This document shows positions 53,011 to 62,024 of a DNA stretch of 64,000 nt, one piece after another. The DNA is from Nonomuraea soli (GTDB taxonomy: Bacteria > Actinomycetota > Actinomycetes > Streptosporangiales > Streptosporangiaceae). The translations under genes and the position numbers were made by a program. Where the stretch lies: positions 682,001 through 746,000 of the forward strand of contig NZ_JACDUR010000004.1 of assembly GCF_013761175.1 (NCBI RefSeq), in the 5' to 3' direction. The notes beneath the pieces were generated by a model. The model searched no databases. It was not told the origin of the DNA and was given only the letters and a program-made list of their open reading frames with translations. The stretch's first letter is position 1, and the number at the start of each line of letters is the position of its first letter.

Positions 53011-53805
53011 GTGAATGCGCTGACGCTCCTCGCCTCCGACCCGGACAAGTTCACGCCTCCGACACCGCAAGAGCTGTTCGAGCTGCCTCCCATCGGCGGC
53101 ATTTACTGGCTCACCAAGCCGGTCATCCTGGCGGTGCTCACGTCCATCATCGTGATCGTGTTCTGCTGGAGCGCTTTCGCCAAGCCGAAGCTGGTTCCGC
53201 GCGGCATCCAGAACGTCGGCGAGATCGGCTACATGTTCGTTCGCGACCAGGTGGCCAGGCCCTTCCTGGGCAAGGACGCCGACCGGTGGATGGGCCTGCT
53301 GCTCAGCATGTTCTTCATGATCTGGGTCTGGAACCTCATGGGGGTCATCCCCTTCATCCAGTTCCCGGTCGCCTCCCACATCGCCTTCCCGGCGGTGCTG
53401 GCCATCACGGTCTACGTGATCAAGATCTTCCTGGGCGTCAAGCACCAGGGTGGCATCGGCTACTTCAAGAACATGATGTTCCCTCCGGGCATTCCGAAGG
53501 GCATGTACGTCCTGCTTGCTCCGCTCGAGTTCGCCTCGAACATGATTCTCGCGCCGTTCACGCACATGGTGCGACTGTTCGCGAACATGTTCGCCGGCCA
53601 CATGCTCCTGGCCTTCTTCAGCATGGTGGGCTTCTGGTTCCTGTTCGAGAAGCTCACGCCCCTCGGCGCAGCCGTGGGCGTGCTCGGCGTCGTCATGACG
53701 ATCGTGTTCACCGCCCTGGAACTGCTGATCCAGTTCCTGCAGGCGTACCTGTTCGCGATGCTCGCCGCCATGTACATCGGCGGCGCACTGCACGCCGAGC
53801 ACTAG
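53011..53805 (+). CDS. atpB: F1Fo ATP synthase subunit a
   Basis: A 264-residue integral membrane subunit forming the proton half-channels. Five to six helices are visible. The essential arginine lies in THMVRLFANMFAGHMLL, followed by the last helix region (ALELLIQFLQAYLFAMLAAMYIG). GTG 53011 has GAAGGGAA upstream. First structural gene of the complete operon atpB-E-F-H-A-G-D-C. Confidence 0.97.
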   Translation: MNALTLLASDPDKFTPPTPQELFELPPIGGIYWLTKPVILAVLTSIIVIVFCWSAFAKPKLVPRGIQNVGEIGYMFVRDQVARPFLGKDADRWMGLLLSMFFMIWVWNLMGVIPFIQFPVASHIAFPAVLAITVYVIKIFLGVKHQGGIGYFKNMMFPPGIPKGMYVLLAPLEFASNMILAPFTHMVRLFANMFAGHMLLAFFSMVGFWFLFEKLTPLGAAVGVLGVVMTIVFTALELLIQFLQAYLFAMLAAMYIGGALHAEH

Positions 53806-53874
53806 ACCACCCGAATAAGTGTCCAGACCGGTTGAAAGACGATCGACCGGCCTACCAGAAAAGGAATCACCGCA

Positions 53875-54105
53875 ATGAGCGTTCTCGCTGAGGTCTCCGG
53901 CAACGTCACCGCCATCGGTTACGGCCTTGCCGCCATCGGCCCCGGCATCGGCGTCGGCATCATCTTCGGTCAGGGTGTGCAGGCCATCGCCCGCAACCCC
54001 GAGGCCTACGGTCTGATCCGTCAGAACATGCTCCTCGGCTTCGTTCTCACCGAGGCCCTCGCCCTGATCGGTCTGGTCGCGCCGTTCATCCTCGCCGGCG
54101 TCTGA
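53875..54105 (+). CDS. atpE: F1Fo ATP synthase subunit c
   Basis: A 76-residue hairpin proteolipid. The first helix has the close-packing glycines (GYGLAAIGPGIGVGIIFGQG), the polar loop is ARNPE and the proton-binding carboxylate is Glu60 (LLGFVLTEALALIG). There is no sodium-type ligand pattern, so a proton-driven ring is expected. An AAAGGAATC ribosome site precedes the ATG. Confidence 0.97.
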   Translation: MSVLAEVSGNVTAIGYGLAAIGPGIGVGIIFGQGVQAIARNPEAYGLIRQNMLLGFVLTEALALIGLVAPFILAGV

Positions 54106-54140
54106 CCGATCACCGACGAACCTGACGAAAGGCTGCATTC

Positions 54141-54692
54141 ATGACACTGGCAGCTAAGCTCCTCGCCGCGGAGGAGGGGGCCTACAACCCCCTCATGCCG
54201 CACACCTACGAGCTCGTCATCGGCAGCTTCGCGTTCGCCGTCGTCGCCTTCTTCCTCATCAAGGTCCTCACCCCGCGCATCCAGAAGACCCTTCAGGAGC
54301 GCACCGAGGCCATCGAGGGCGGCATCCTCAAGGCCGAGAAGGCGCAGGCCGAGGCCGCGGCTCTGCAGCAGCAGTACCGCGAGCAGCTGAACGAGGCACG
54401 CACGGAGGCCGCGCGTCTTCGTGAGGAGGCTCGCGAGCAGGCCGCGCAGCTGAAGGCCGAGCTCCGTGAGGAGGCGCAGGCCGAGGCCCGTCGCATCATC
54501 GACGCGGCGCACGCGCAGATCGAGGCGGACCGCCAGCAGGCGTTCTCGCAGCTGCGCACCGAGATCGGCCGCCTGTCGACCGACCTGGCCGGCCGCATCG
54601 TGGGCGAGTCCCTCGAGGACGAAGCCCGTCAGCGCCGCACCATCGACCGCTTCCTCGACGAGCTCGAGGGCTCGGCCCCGGCGGTGCGCTGA
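54141..54692 (+). CDS. atpF: F1Fo ATP synthase subunit b
   Basis: A 183-residue peripheral stalk subunit with one N-terminal membrane helix (about 20-45, YELVIGSFAFAVVAFFLIKVL) and a long Ala/Glu/Arg coiled coil. It ends with ...RTIDRFLDELEG. The last base overlaps the first base of the atpH start (TGATG). Confidence 0.96.
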   Translation: MTLAAKLLAAEEGAYNPLMPHTYELVIGSFAFAVVAFFLIKVLTPRIQKTLQERTEAIEGGILKAEKAQAEAAALQQQYREQLNEARTEAARLREEAREQAAQLKAELREEAQAEARRIIDAAHAQIEADRQQAFSQLRTEIGRLSTDLAGRIVGESLEDEARQRRTIDRFLDELEGSAPAVR

Positions 54693-55501
54693 TGCGCGGT
54701 CTGAGCAGAGCTTCCCTGGCCACGGTCGAAGAGCGCTTCAACGCCGTCGCCGGCTCGGCCGACCTCGGCCGGCTGGCCGACGACCTCGACGCGGTCGTGG
54801 ACCTGCTGGACCGCGAGCACGGCCTGCGCCGTGCGCTGTCGGACCCGGCGCGCCCGGCCGAGCAGAAGGCTCAGACCGTACGCGCCCTGCTCGGCGGCAA
54901 GGTCAGCGACGCCGCGGTGGAGACCACCGTGGCAGCCGCCGAGGCCAAGTGGTCGAAGGCGAGCGACATGACCGCCGCGCTCGAGCGTTACAGCGTGGTG
55001 GCATCGGCCGCGGAGGCCGAGTCGCAGGGCCGCATCGACGAGGTGGAGGACGAGCTCTTCCGCTTCGGCCGCATCGTGGCCGCCAACCCCGAGCTGCGTC
55101 GGGCACTGGCCGACCAGGCCGCTCCCGTGCAGGGCAAGCAGGAGCTCCTGCGAAACCTGCTCGGCGGCAAGGTCGCCCCGTCCAGCCTGCGGCTCATCAC
55201 CCAGGCCGCCGTGCACCCGCGCGGGCGTAGCCTGGAAACAGGGCTGGAGGAGATCGGTCAGCTCGTGGCTCAGCAGCGCCAGCGACTCGTCGCGGTGGTG
55301 CGCAGCGCGGTCGAGCTCACCGATGCGCAGAAGCAGCGCCTCGCTGCGTGGCTGCGCAACTCCTACGGTCGTGACGTGCACCTGAACGTTGAGGTGGACC
55401 CGCGAGTGATCGGTGGATTCTCGGTCCGCGTAGGCGACGAGATCATCGACACCACGATCGTGGGTCGTATCGAAGAAGTCCGCCGCCGGTTGGCCGGCTA
55501 A
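54692..55501 (+). CDS. atpH: F1Fo ATP synthase subunit delta
   Basis: A 269-residue OSCP/delta subunit linking the peripheral stalk to F1. The N-terminal helical domain spans about 1-175. The C-terminal signature, AVELTDAQKQRLAAWLRNSYGRDVHLNVEVDPRVIGG plus the final RIEEVRRRLAG, is typical. It is longer than E. coli delta (177) as usual in actinomycetes, because of a duplicated helical part. Coupled to atpF. Confidence 0.95.
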   Translation: MRGLSRASLATVEERFNAVAGSADLGRLADDLDAVVDLLDREHGLRRALSDPARPAEQKAQTVRALLGGKVSDAAVETTVAAAEAKWSKASDMTAALERYSVVASAAEAESQGRIDEVEDELFRFGRIVAANPELRRALADQAAPVQGKQELLRNLLGGKVAPSSLRLITQAAVHPRGRSLETGLEEIGQLVAQQRQRLVAVVRSAVELTDAQKQRLAAWLRNSYGRDVHLNVEVDPRVIGGFSVRVGDEIIDTTIVGRIEEVRRRLAG

Positions 55502-55525
55502 GGCGATTGAGGAGACGAAAGAGAG

Positions 55526-57172
55526 ATGGCGGAGCTTACGATCCGGCCGGATGAGATCCGGGACGCGCTTGAGCGCTTCGTCCAGGCGTACGAACCGGAA
55601 GGCGCCGCGCGCGAGGAGATCGGGACCGTCGTCGACTGTGGCGACGGTATCGCCCACGTCTCCGGACTGCCCTCGGCGATGGCCAACGAGCTGCTCGAGT
55701 TCGAGGACGGCACGCGTGGTCTGGCGCTGAACCTCGACACGCGCGAGATCGGTGTCGTTATCCTGGGCGACTTCAGCAAGATCGAGGAGGGCCAGACGGT
55801 CCGCCGGACGGGCGAGGTCCTGTCCGTGCCCGTCGGCGACAACTTCCTCGGCCGCGTGGTCGACCCCCTCGGCAACCCGCTCGACGGCAAGGGTGCGATC
55901 GAGGCCGAGGGCCTTCGCGCCCTCGAGCTGCAGGCCCCTTCTGTCGTGCAGCGCCAGCCGGTGAAGGAGTCCCTCGCCACCGGCATCAAGGCGATCGACG
56001 CCATGACCGCGATCGGCCGTGGCCAGCGTCAGCTGATCATCGGTGACCGTGGCACGGGCAAGACCGCCATCGCCGTGGACACGATCCTCAACCAGCGCGA
56101 GAACTGGCTGTCGGGCGACCCGAGCAAGCAGGTTCGCTGCGTCTACGTCGCCGTCGGCCAGAAGGGCTCGACGATCGCGCAGGTCCGTGGCCGCCTGGAG
56201 GAGGCGGGCGCGATGGAGTACACCACCATCGTCGCCGCTCCGGCCTCCGACGCCGCGGGTTACAAGTACCTCGCCCCCTACACCGGCTCGGCCATCGGCC
56301 AGCACTGGATGTACCAGGGCAAGCACGTCCTGATCGTCTTCGACGACCTGACCAAGCAGGCCGACGCCTACCGCGCCGTGTCCCTGCTGCTGCGTCGCCC
56401 GCCGGGCCGTGAGGCCTTCCCCGGCGACGTCTTCTACTTGCACTCGCGCCTCCTGGAGCGCTGCGCCAAGCTCTCCGACGACATGGGCGCCGGGTCGATG
56501 ACGGGTCTGCCGATCATCGAGACCAAGGGCAACGACGTCTCGGCGTTCATCCCGACCAACGTCATCTCCATCACCGACGGCCAGGTCTTCCTCGAGACCG
56601 ACCTGTTCAACGCCGGTGTGCGCCCCGCCATCAACGTCGGTATCTCCGTCTCCCGAGTCGGTGGTTCCGCGCAGGCCAAGGCGATGCGCAAGGTGGCGGG
56701 CACGCTCCGTCTGGCCCTGTCGCAGTACCGCGACCTGGAGGCCTTCGCCTCCTTCGCCTCCGACCTCGACGCCGCCTCCAAGGCTCAGCTGGAGCGTGGT
56801 CAGCGTCTGGTCGAGCTGCTCAAGCAGCCGCAGTACTCCCCGTTCTCCCTGGAGCGCGAGGTCGTCTCGGTGTGGGCGGGCACGACCGGTGAGCTGGACG
56901 AGGTTCCGGTCAGCGACATCCGTCGCTTCGAGTCGGAGTTCCTCGACTACGTCAACAGCGGCCACAAGGGCATCTTCGACACCATCCGTGAGACCCGTGA
57001 GCTCTCCGACGACACGGTGACCGCGCTCAAGGGCGCCATCACCGAGTTCAAGAAGGGCTTCACCACCTCGTCGGGTGAGCTGCTGGTCCAGGACGAGCCG
57101 GTCGCGCCGCTCGACAAGGACGAGGTCGGCCAGGAGAAGATCCAGAAGGTCGTCCGCAAGGCGGAGAGCTAG
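55526..57172 (+). CDS. atpA: F1Fo ATP synthase subunit alpha
   Basis: A 548-residue non-catalytic nucleotide-binding subunit with GDRGTGKTAIAVDTIL (P-loop near 172-179), the family signature PAINVGISVSRVGGSAQ and an actinobacterial C-terminal extension (LVQDEPVAPLDKDEVGQEKI) of about 35 residues that lowers ATP hydrolysis in mycobacteria. The presence of this tail suggests similar latency here (inference). Confidence 0.97.
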   Translation: MAELTIRPDEIRDALERFVQAYEPEGAAREEIGTVVDCGDGIAHVSGLPSAMANELLEFEDGTRGLALNLDTREIGVVILGDFSKIEEGQTVRRTGEVLSVPVGDNFLGRVVDPLGNPLDGKGAIEAEGLRALELQAPSVVQRQPVKESLATGIKAIDAMTAIGRGQRQLIIGDRGTGKTAIAVDTILNQRENWLSGDPSKQVRCVYVAVGQKGSTIAQVRGRLEEAGAMEYTTIVAAPASDAAGYKYLAPYTGSAIGQHWMYQGKHVLIVFDDLTKQADAYRAVSLLLRRPPGREAFPGDVFYLHSRLLERCAKLSDDMGAGSMTGLPIIETKGNDVSAFIPTNVISITDGQVFLETDLFNAGVRPAINVGISVSRVGGSAQAKAMRKVAGTLRLALSQYRDLEAFASFASDLDAASKAQLERGQRLVELLKQPQYSPFSLEREVVSVWAGTTGELDEVPVSDIRRFESEFLDYVNSGHKGIFDTIRETRELSDDTVTALKGAITEFKKGFTTSSGELLVQDEPVAPLDKDEVGQEKIQKVVRKAES

Positions 57173-57176
57173 GCCG

Positions 57177-58079
57177 ATGGGAGCCCAACTCAGACTGCTG
57201 AGGCGGCGGATCAAGTCGGTCAAGTCGACCGCCAAGATCACCAAGGCCCAGGAGCTCATCGCCTCTTCGCGGATCGTGAAGGCGCAGCAGCGGATGGCGG
57301 CGGCGCTGCCGTACGAGCGTGAGATCACTCGCGCCGTCACGGGCGTCGTCAGCAACACCGTGAGCGTCGATCATCCGCTGACCGTGGCCAAGGAGAACCC
57401 CTCCAAGGCCGGCGTGCTCATCATCACCAGCGACCGCGGTTTCTGCGGCGGCTTCAACGCCAACCTGCTGCGCGAGGCGGAGGCCCTCAAGGGTCACCTC
57501 AACGAGCGCGGGCTGGAGACGGTGCCGTTCGTGGTGGGCCGCAAGGGCATCACCTGGCACTCCTTCCGCGGGCGCGAGATGGGCGGGCAGTGGGACGGGT
57601 TCTCCGACAACCCCTCCTACCGCAACGCCAAGGAGATCGCCGACACGCTGATCGAGTCCTTCAAGGACGAGAACGGCATCGACGAGATCCACATCGTCTC
57701 GACGGAGTTCGTCTCGATGCTGACGCAGAACGTCGTCATCAAGCGCGTGCTGCCGCTGGAGATCGAGGAGACCGAGCCGTCGGAGTCCGTCGCGATTCCG
57801 CCGTACTACGAGTTCGAGCCGACGGCCGACGAGGTGCTCAACACGCTGCTGCCGCGCTACGTGGAGTCGCGCATCTTCAGCGCGCTGCTCCAGTCGGCCG
57901 CCTCCGAGCACGCCGCTCGTCGCCGGGCCATGAAGTCGGCGACCGACAACGCCAACGAGCTCGTCCGGGTCTTCACCCAGGAGATGAACAAGGCTCGCCA
58001 GGCCGAGATCACCCAGGAAATCAGCGAGATCGTCGGTGGCGCGAACGCGCTGGCTGACGCCGCAGCGGGGAAAGAGTGA
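57177..58079 (+). CDS. atpG: F1Fo ATP synthase subunit gamma
   Basis: A 300-residue rotor subunit. It begins MGAQLRLLRRRIKSVKSTAKITKAQELIAS and ends with the paired helix (ARRRAMKSATDNANELV, NKARQAEITQEISEIVGGA), the two halves of the rotating coiled coil. The start is four bases after the atpA stop. Confidence 0.97.
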   Translation: MGAQLRLLRRRIKSVKSTAKITKAQELIASSRIVKAQQRMAAALPYEREITRAVTGVVSNTVSVDHPLTVAKENPSKAGVLIITSDRGFCGGFNANLLREAEALKGHLNERGLETVPFVVGRKGITWHSFRGREMGGQWDGFSDNPSYRNAKEIADTLIESFKDENGIDEIHIVSTEFVSMLTQNVVIKRVLPLEIEETEPSESVAIPPYYEFEPTADEVLNTLLPRYVESRIFSALLQSAASEHAARRRAMKSATDNANELVRVFTQEMNKARQAEITQEISEIVGGANALADAAAGKE

Positions 58080-58080
58080 A

Positions 58081-59514
58081 ATGACTGCAGAGACTGTTGA
58101 GACCACGACCGGCACCGGCCGCGTCGCGCGTGTCACGGGCCCGGTCGTCGACGTGGAGTTCCCCGTCGAGGCCATGCCCGACATCTACAACGCCCTCAAC
58201 GTGGACGTCGTCCTCGGCGAGGAGACCAAGAAGCTGACCCTCGAGGTCGCGCAGCACCTGGGTGACAACCTGGTCCGCGCCATCTCCATGCAGCCCACCG
58301 ACGGTCTGGTCCGCGGCGCCGCCGTGACCGACTCCGGCGCGCCGATCTCGGTGCCCGTCGGCGACGTCGTCAAGGGCCACGTGTGGAACGCGCTCGGCGA
58401 GTCGCTCGACGTGCCGACCGCCTCCCTGAAGGTCACCGAGAAGTGGGGCATCCACCGCCCGAGCCCGGCCTTCGACCAGCTCGAGTCGCGCACCGAGATG
58501 CTGCCCACCGGCATCAAGGTCATCGACCTGCTCACCCCGTACGTGAAGGGTGGCAAGATCGGTCTGTTCGGTGGCGCCGGTGTCGGCAAGACCGTTCTGA
58601 TCCAGGAGATGATCCGCCGAGTCGCGCTGAAGTTCTCCGGAACCTCGTGCTTCGCGGGCGTCGGCGAGCGTACCCGTGAGGGCAACGACCTCTGGCTGGA
58701 GATGGAGGAGGCCGGCGTTCTCAAGGACACCGCCCTCGTCTTCGGCCAGATGGACGAGCCGCCGGGCACCCGTCTGCGCGTGGCGCTGTCCGCCCTGACC
58801 ATGGCGGAGTACTTCCGCGATGTGCAGAAGCAGGACGTGCTGCTCTTCATCGACAACATCTTCCGCTTCACCCAGGCCGGTTCCGAGGTCTCCACCCTCC
58901 TCGGCCGTATGCCGTCCGCCGTGGGTTACCAGCCCACGCTGGCCGACGAGATGGGTGTGCTCCAGGAGCGCATCACCTCGACGCGTGGCCACTCGATCAC
59001 CTCGATGCAGGCGATCTACGTGCCCGCGGACGACATCACCGACCCGGCGCCGCACAACGCCTTCGCCCACCTCGACGCTCAGACGGTTCTGTCCCGTCCG
59101 ATCTCCGAGAAGGGCATCTACCCGGCGGTGGACCCGCTCGACTCCTCCTCGCGCATCCTCGACCCGACCGTCGTCGGCGAGGAGCACTACGCGGTGGCCC
59201 AGGAGACCAAGCGGATCCTGCAGAAGTACCGCGAGCTCCAGGACATCATCGCGATCCTCGGTATCGACGAACTGTCCGAAGAGGACAAGGTCACCGTCAA
59301 CCGGGCCCGCCGTATCGAGCGTTTCCTGTCGCACCCGATGTACGCCGCCGAGGCGTTCACCGGCCAGCCGGGTGAGTTCGTGCCGCTGGACGAGACGATC
59401 GCCTCGTTCAAGGGCCTGTGCGAGGGCAAGTACGACCACCTGCCCGAGCAGGCGTTCTTCATGGTCGGCGGCATCGAGCAGGCCGAGGCCAAGGCTCGCG
59501 AGCTGTCCAAGTAG
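58081..59514 (+). CDS. atpD: F1Fo ATP synthase subunit beta
   Basis: A 477-residue catalytic subunit with P-loop GGAGVGKTVLIQEM (about 164-171), catalytic Glu in GERTREGNDLW, Walker B VLLFIDNIFRF, the DELSEED-like segment (IDELSEEDKVTVNRARRIERF) and GRMPSAVGYQPTLADEMG. ATG 58081 begins one base after the atpG stop. A perfect hairpin follows before atpC. Confidence 0.98.
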   Translation: MTAETVETTTGTGRVARVTGPVVDVEFPVEAMPDIYNALNVDVVLGEETKKLTLEVAQHLGDNLVRAISMQPTDGLVRGAAVTDSGAPISVPVGDVVKGHVWNALGESLDVPTASLKVTEKWGIHRPSPAFDQLESRTEMLPTGIKVIDLLTPYVKGGKIGLFGGAGVGKTVLIQEMIRRVALKFSGTSCFAGVGERTREGNDLWLEMEEAGVLKDTALVFGQMDEPPGTRLRVALSALTMAEYFRDVQKQDVLLFIDNIFRFTQAGSEVSTLLGRMPSAVGYQPTLADEMGVLQERITSTRGHSITSMQAIYVPADDITDPAPHNAFAHLDAQTVLSRPISEKGIYPAVDPLDSSSRILDPTVVGEEHYAVAQETKRILQKYRELQDIIAILGIDELSEEDKVTVNRARRIERFLSHPMYAAEAFTGQPGEFVPLDETIASFKGLCEGKYDHLPEQAFFMVGGIEQAEAKARELSK

Positions 59515-59521
59515 GCTGCGC

Positions 59522-59549
59522 TGAGGTGCCGGATCCGTCCGGCACCTCA
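59522..59549 (+). terminator. intercistronic hairpin between atpD and atpC
   Basis: Perfect 12-base arms (TGAGGTGCCGGA / TCCGGCACCTCA) flank the loop TCCG. It lies eight bases after atpD and 25 bases before the atpC start. Within an operon this is more likely a partial attenuator or mRNA stabiliser than a full terminator. Confidence 0.75.
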
Positions 59550-59574
59550 CTGATCAGGAAAGGAACCTACGACA

Positions 59575-59976
59575 GTGGCGAAGCTACGAGTAGGTGTCGT
59601 CTCACCGGAGCGTGAGATCTGGTCGGGCGAGGCCGACATGGTGATTGCCAAGACCGTCGAGGGCGAGATCGGTATTCTTCCTCGACACGCACCCGTTCTC
59701 GGCGTGCTGGTCGAAGGCGGCATCCTCAAGGTCAAGCGCGAGGGTGAGGCCGACCTCGTGGCCGCGGTTCACGGTGGCTTCATCTCCGTGGCCGACAACG
59801 AGGTCTCCGTGCTGGCCGAGGTCGCCGAGCTCGGCTCCGAGGTCGACGTGGCGGCCGCGCGTGACGCCTTGACGCGGGCCCAGGCCTCGATCGAGGCCAA
59901 CCAGGACGACGCCGACGCGGCGATCGAGGTCAAGCGTGCCCAGGCCCGGCTCCGGGCCGCGGGCGAGGAATCCTGA
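59575..59976 (+). CDS. atpC: F1Fo ATP synthase subunit epsilon
   Basis: A 133-residue subunit with an N-terminal ten-strand beta sandwich (EREIWSGEADMVIAKTVEGEIGILPRHAPVLGVL) and a C-terminal helical pair (DVAAARDALTRAQASIEANQ ... IEVKRAQARLRAAGE). GTG 59575 follows AGGAAAGGA. Last gene of the operon. The preceding hairpin may lower its expression compared with atpD. Confidence 0.95.
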   Translation: MAKLRVGVVSPEREIWSGEADMVIAKTVEGEIGILPRHAPVLGVLVEGGILKVKREGEADLVAAVHGGFISVADNEVSVLAEVAELGSEVDVAAARDALTRAQASIEANQDDADAAIEVKRAQARLRAAGEES

Positions 59977-60036
59977 CCTTCGCTCGGCCGGGCCGGACAA
60001 CTGAAGAGGTCTGACGACTCAACCGAGAGGGCGGCG

Positions 60037-60420
60037 ATGACGGCGGCACTGACGATCACGATTTCGTGTGTGCTGCTGCTCGCCGCCTTTCTGGTCTTCC
60101 GCGCCATCATGCTGGCCAGGGGCACGCTGCCCTGCCGCCTGCAGGTCAAGGGGCACGGCTGGCGCCGGGGAGTGGCCCGCTACGCCGCCGGTGAGCTCCA
60201 CTGGACGCCGCTCCTGGGTGTACGACTGAGGCCGCGCCACGCGATCGCGAGGCGCGGCCTCGTCGTTTCCGGCCGCCGCCAGCTCGACGACGGCCTGTGG
60301 GCGATCGATTGTGTGTCGGACCGGGCGGAGGTGTCGCTGGCCATGAGCCACGACGCGCTCACCGGCTTCCTGGCCTGGCTGGAGTCGGCTCCTCCCGGCG
60401 CCTACCTCGACGTCTCCTAG
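60037..60420 (+). CDS. DUF2550 domain-containing membrane protein
   Basis: A 127-residue protein with one N-terminal membrane helix (4-25) and a conserved cytoplasmic domain (GVARYAAGELHWTPLLGVRLRP, RRGLVVSGRR, DGLWAIDC). It matches DUF2550, which sits after atpC across actinobacteria. Function unknown. Its stop TAG forms a CTAG shared with the convergent adenosyltransferase gene. Confidence 0.85.
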   Translation: MTAALTITISCVLLLAAFLVFRAIMLARGTLPCRLQVKGHGWRRGVARYAAGELHWTPLLGVRLRPRHAIARRGLVVSGRRQLDDGLWAIDCVSDRAEVSLAMSHDALTGFLAWLESAPPGAYLDVS

Positions 60421-61007
60421 CGGGTCCCGCCGGGCTTCCAGAGGATCTCCGTGCCGTCGTGGGCGACGCGGCACAGGATGAACAGCAGGTCCGAGAGCCG
60501 GTTGAGGTATTTCGCGGTCAGCGGGTTGACGTCGTCGTGGGCCTGCAGTGCCGCCCAGGCGGTGCGTTCGGCTCGCCGTACGGTCACCCGGGCCAGGTGC
60601 AGCTGCGCCGTGGCGGCGTCGCCGCCGGGCAGGATGAAGCTCCGCAGCGGCTTCAGGGCGGCGTTGAAGGCGTCGCACCGGCTCTCGAGCCACTCGATGT
60701 AGGACGGCTCCACCCGCAGCGGCGGGAACTCCGGATTCTCCACGACCGGCGTGGCCAGGTCGGCGCCCACGTCGAACAGTTCGTTCTGCACGCGGACGAG
60801 CACCTCGGCGATCGCGGGGGACAGGGTGCCGAAGGCCAGGGCGATGCCGATGTGCGCGTTGGCCTCCTCGACGTCGGCGTAGGCGGCGAGCCGTACGTCG
60901 TTCTTGGACACCCGGCTCATGTCGCTCAGGCCCGTTGTGCCGTCGTCGCCGGTGCGGGTGTAGATGCGGGAGAGGACGACGGGCTTGTCCTTGTCGGCTC
61001 GGGTCAT
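60417..61007 (-). CDS. cob(I)yrinic acid a,c-diamide adenosyltransferase, PduO type
   Basis: A 196-residue enzyme that transfers the adenosyl group of ATP to cob(I)alamin or cob(I)yrinate, forming coenzyme B12. The ATP-binding N-terminus (RIYTRTGDDGTTGLSDMSRV) and the helical bundle with LPGGDAATAQLHLARVTVRRAER, AKYLNRLSDLLFIL are typical. Its location beside atpC/DUF2550 is conserved in actinomycetes. It is divergent from the ABC exporter at 61116; the 108 bases between hold the ATGACA-NN-TGTCAT palindrome. Confidence 0.92.
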   Translation of the reverse strand: MTRADKDKPVVLSRIYTRTGDDGTTGLSDMSRVSKNDVRLAAYADVEEANAHIGIALAFGTLSPAIAEVLVRVQNELFDVGADLATPVVENPEFPPLRVEPSYIEWLESRCDAFNAALKPLRSFILPGGDAATAQLHLARVTVRRAERTAWAALQAHDDVNPLTAKYLNRLSDLLFILCRVAHDGTEILWKPGGTR

Positions 61008-61019
61008 GAGCCCACCCTA

Positions 61020-61033
61020 ATGACAAATGTCAT
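61020..61033. promoter_or_regulatory. perfect ATGACA-AA-TGTCAT palindrome (candidate operator)
   Basis: ATGACAAATGTCAT has perfect six-base arms. It matches the dyad at 7587-7600 at 12 of 14 positions. Both precede paralogous DrrA-type ATPase genes, so they may be bound by the same regulator. Confidence 0.55.
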
Positions 61034-61115
61034 CCGAGTCGGACGCAAGATCCATGCCCGGCCGGTGATTCCGGCGACTACCTGGGGCAACCCGCCCTCC
61101 AGGAGCATGGTGGAC

Positions 61116-62024
61116 ATGACGACAGCGATCGACGTGACGGGCCTGCGGCAGTCGTACGGCGACTTCGAAGCCGTGCGCGGCATCACCTTCGACGTACGGC
61201 AGGGCGAGCTGTTCGCGCTGCTGGGCACCAACGGCGCGGGCAAGACCACCACGATGGAGGTGCTCGCGGGTTACTCCCGGCCCTCCGGCGGAAGCGTGCG
61301 GGTGCTCGGCCTCGACCCGGTCAAGGCGCGCAGGCAGCTGCGTCCCCGCATGTCGATCATGCTCCAGGAGGCGGGTTTCCTGGGCGACCTGACCGTCGCC
61401 GAGACGGTCGAGCTGTGGCGCGGCATGGCCAAGGACGCCGGCCGCGAGCCGCTGACGGGCAACCCGATCGAGCTGGTGGAGCTGACGAGCAAGGCCAAGG
61501 TCAAGGTGAAGCAGCTGTCGGGTGGCCAGAAGCGCCGCCTGGATCTGGCGCTGGCCATCCTGAGCCTGCCCGAGGTGCTCTTCCTCGACGAGCCGACCAC
61601 CGGCATGGACCCCGAGGCGCGCCAGCGCACCTGGGAGATCGTGCGCTCGCTGCGGGAGGCCGGGACGACGATCCTGCTGACCACCCACTATCTGGAGGAG
61701 GCAGAACGTCTGGCCGACCGGCTGGCGATCATGCACGAGGGCGTGATCCGCATCGCCGGCACGGTCGACGAGGTCGTGGCCACCAGCGGCGACCAGCTCA
61801 GCTTCCGCCTGCCCGAGCGCCACGAGCTGCTGCCGGCCATCGAGGACCGGCCGCCGTCGATCGCCGGCGGCAGGGCGGCCTACAAGGTGTACGGCAGTGC
61901 CCACGGCGCCATGCGCGAGCTGCTCGACTGGGCCGACAAGTACCAGGTGGACCTGGAGCGCCTGGAAGTGCGCCCCGGCACCCTCGACGACGTTTTCCTG
62001 CGTGTCGCCAAGGAGGCGAAGTGA
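61116..62024 (+). CDS. ABC transporter ATP-binding protein (DrrA-like)
   Basis: A 302-residue ATPase, clearly paralogous to the one at 6626-7507: YGDFEAVRGITFDVRQGELFALLGTN, P-loop GTNGAGKTTT, VLGLDPVKARRQLRP, signature LSGGQKRRLDLALAIL, Walker B VLFLDEPTTGMDPEAR and H-loop LLTTHYLEEAERLADR. ATG 61116 is preferred since AGGAG stands ten bases upstream; ATG 61107 is too close to it. It is coupled by overlap to the permease gene at 62021. Probably a drug or lipid exporter. Confidence 0.92.
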   Translation: MTTAIDVTGLRQSYGDFEAVRGITFDVRQGELFALLGTNGAGKTTTMEVLAGYSRPSGGSVRVLGLDPVKARRQLRPRMSIMLQEAGFLGDLTVAETVELWRGMAKDAGREPLTGNPIELVELTSKAKVKVKQLSGGQKRRLDLALAILSLPEVLFLDEPTTGMDPEARQRTWEIVRSLREAGTTILLTTHYLEEAERLADRLAIMHEGVIRIAGTVDEVVATSGDQLSFRLPERHELLPAIEDRPPSIAGGRAAYKVYGSAHGAMRELLDWADKYQVDLERLEVRPGTLDDVFLRVAKEAK

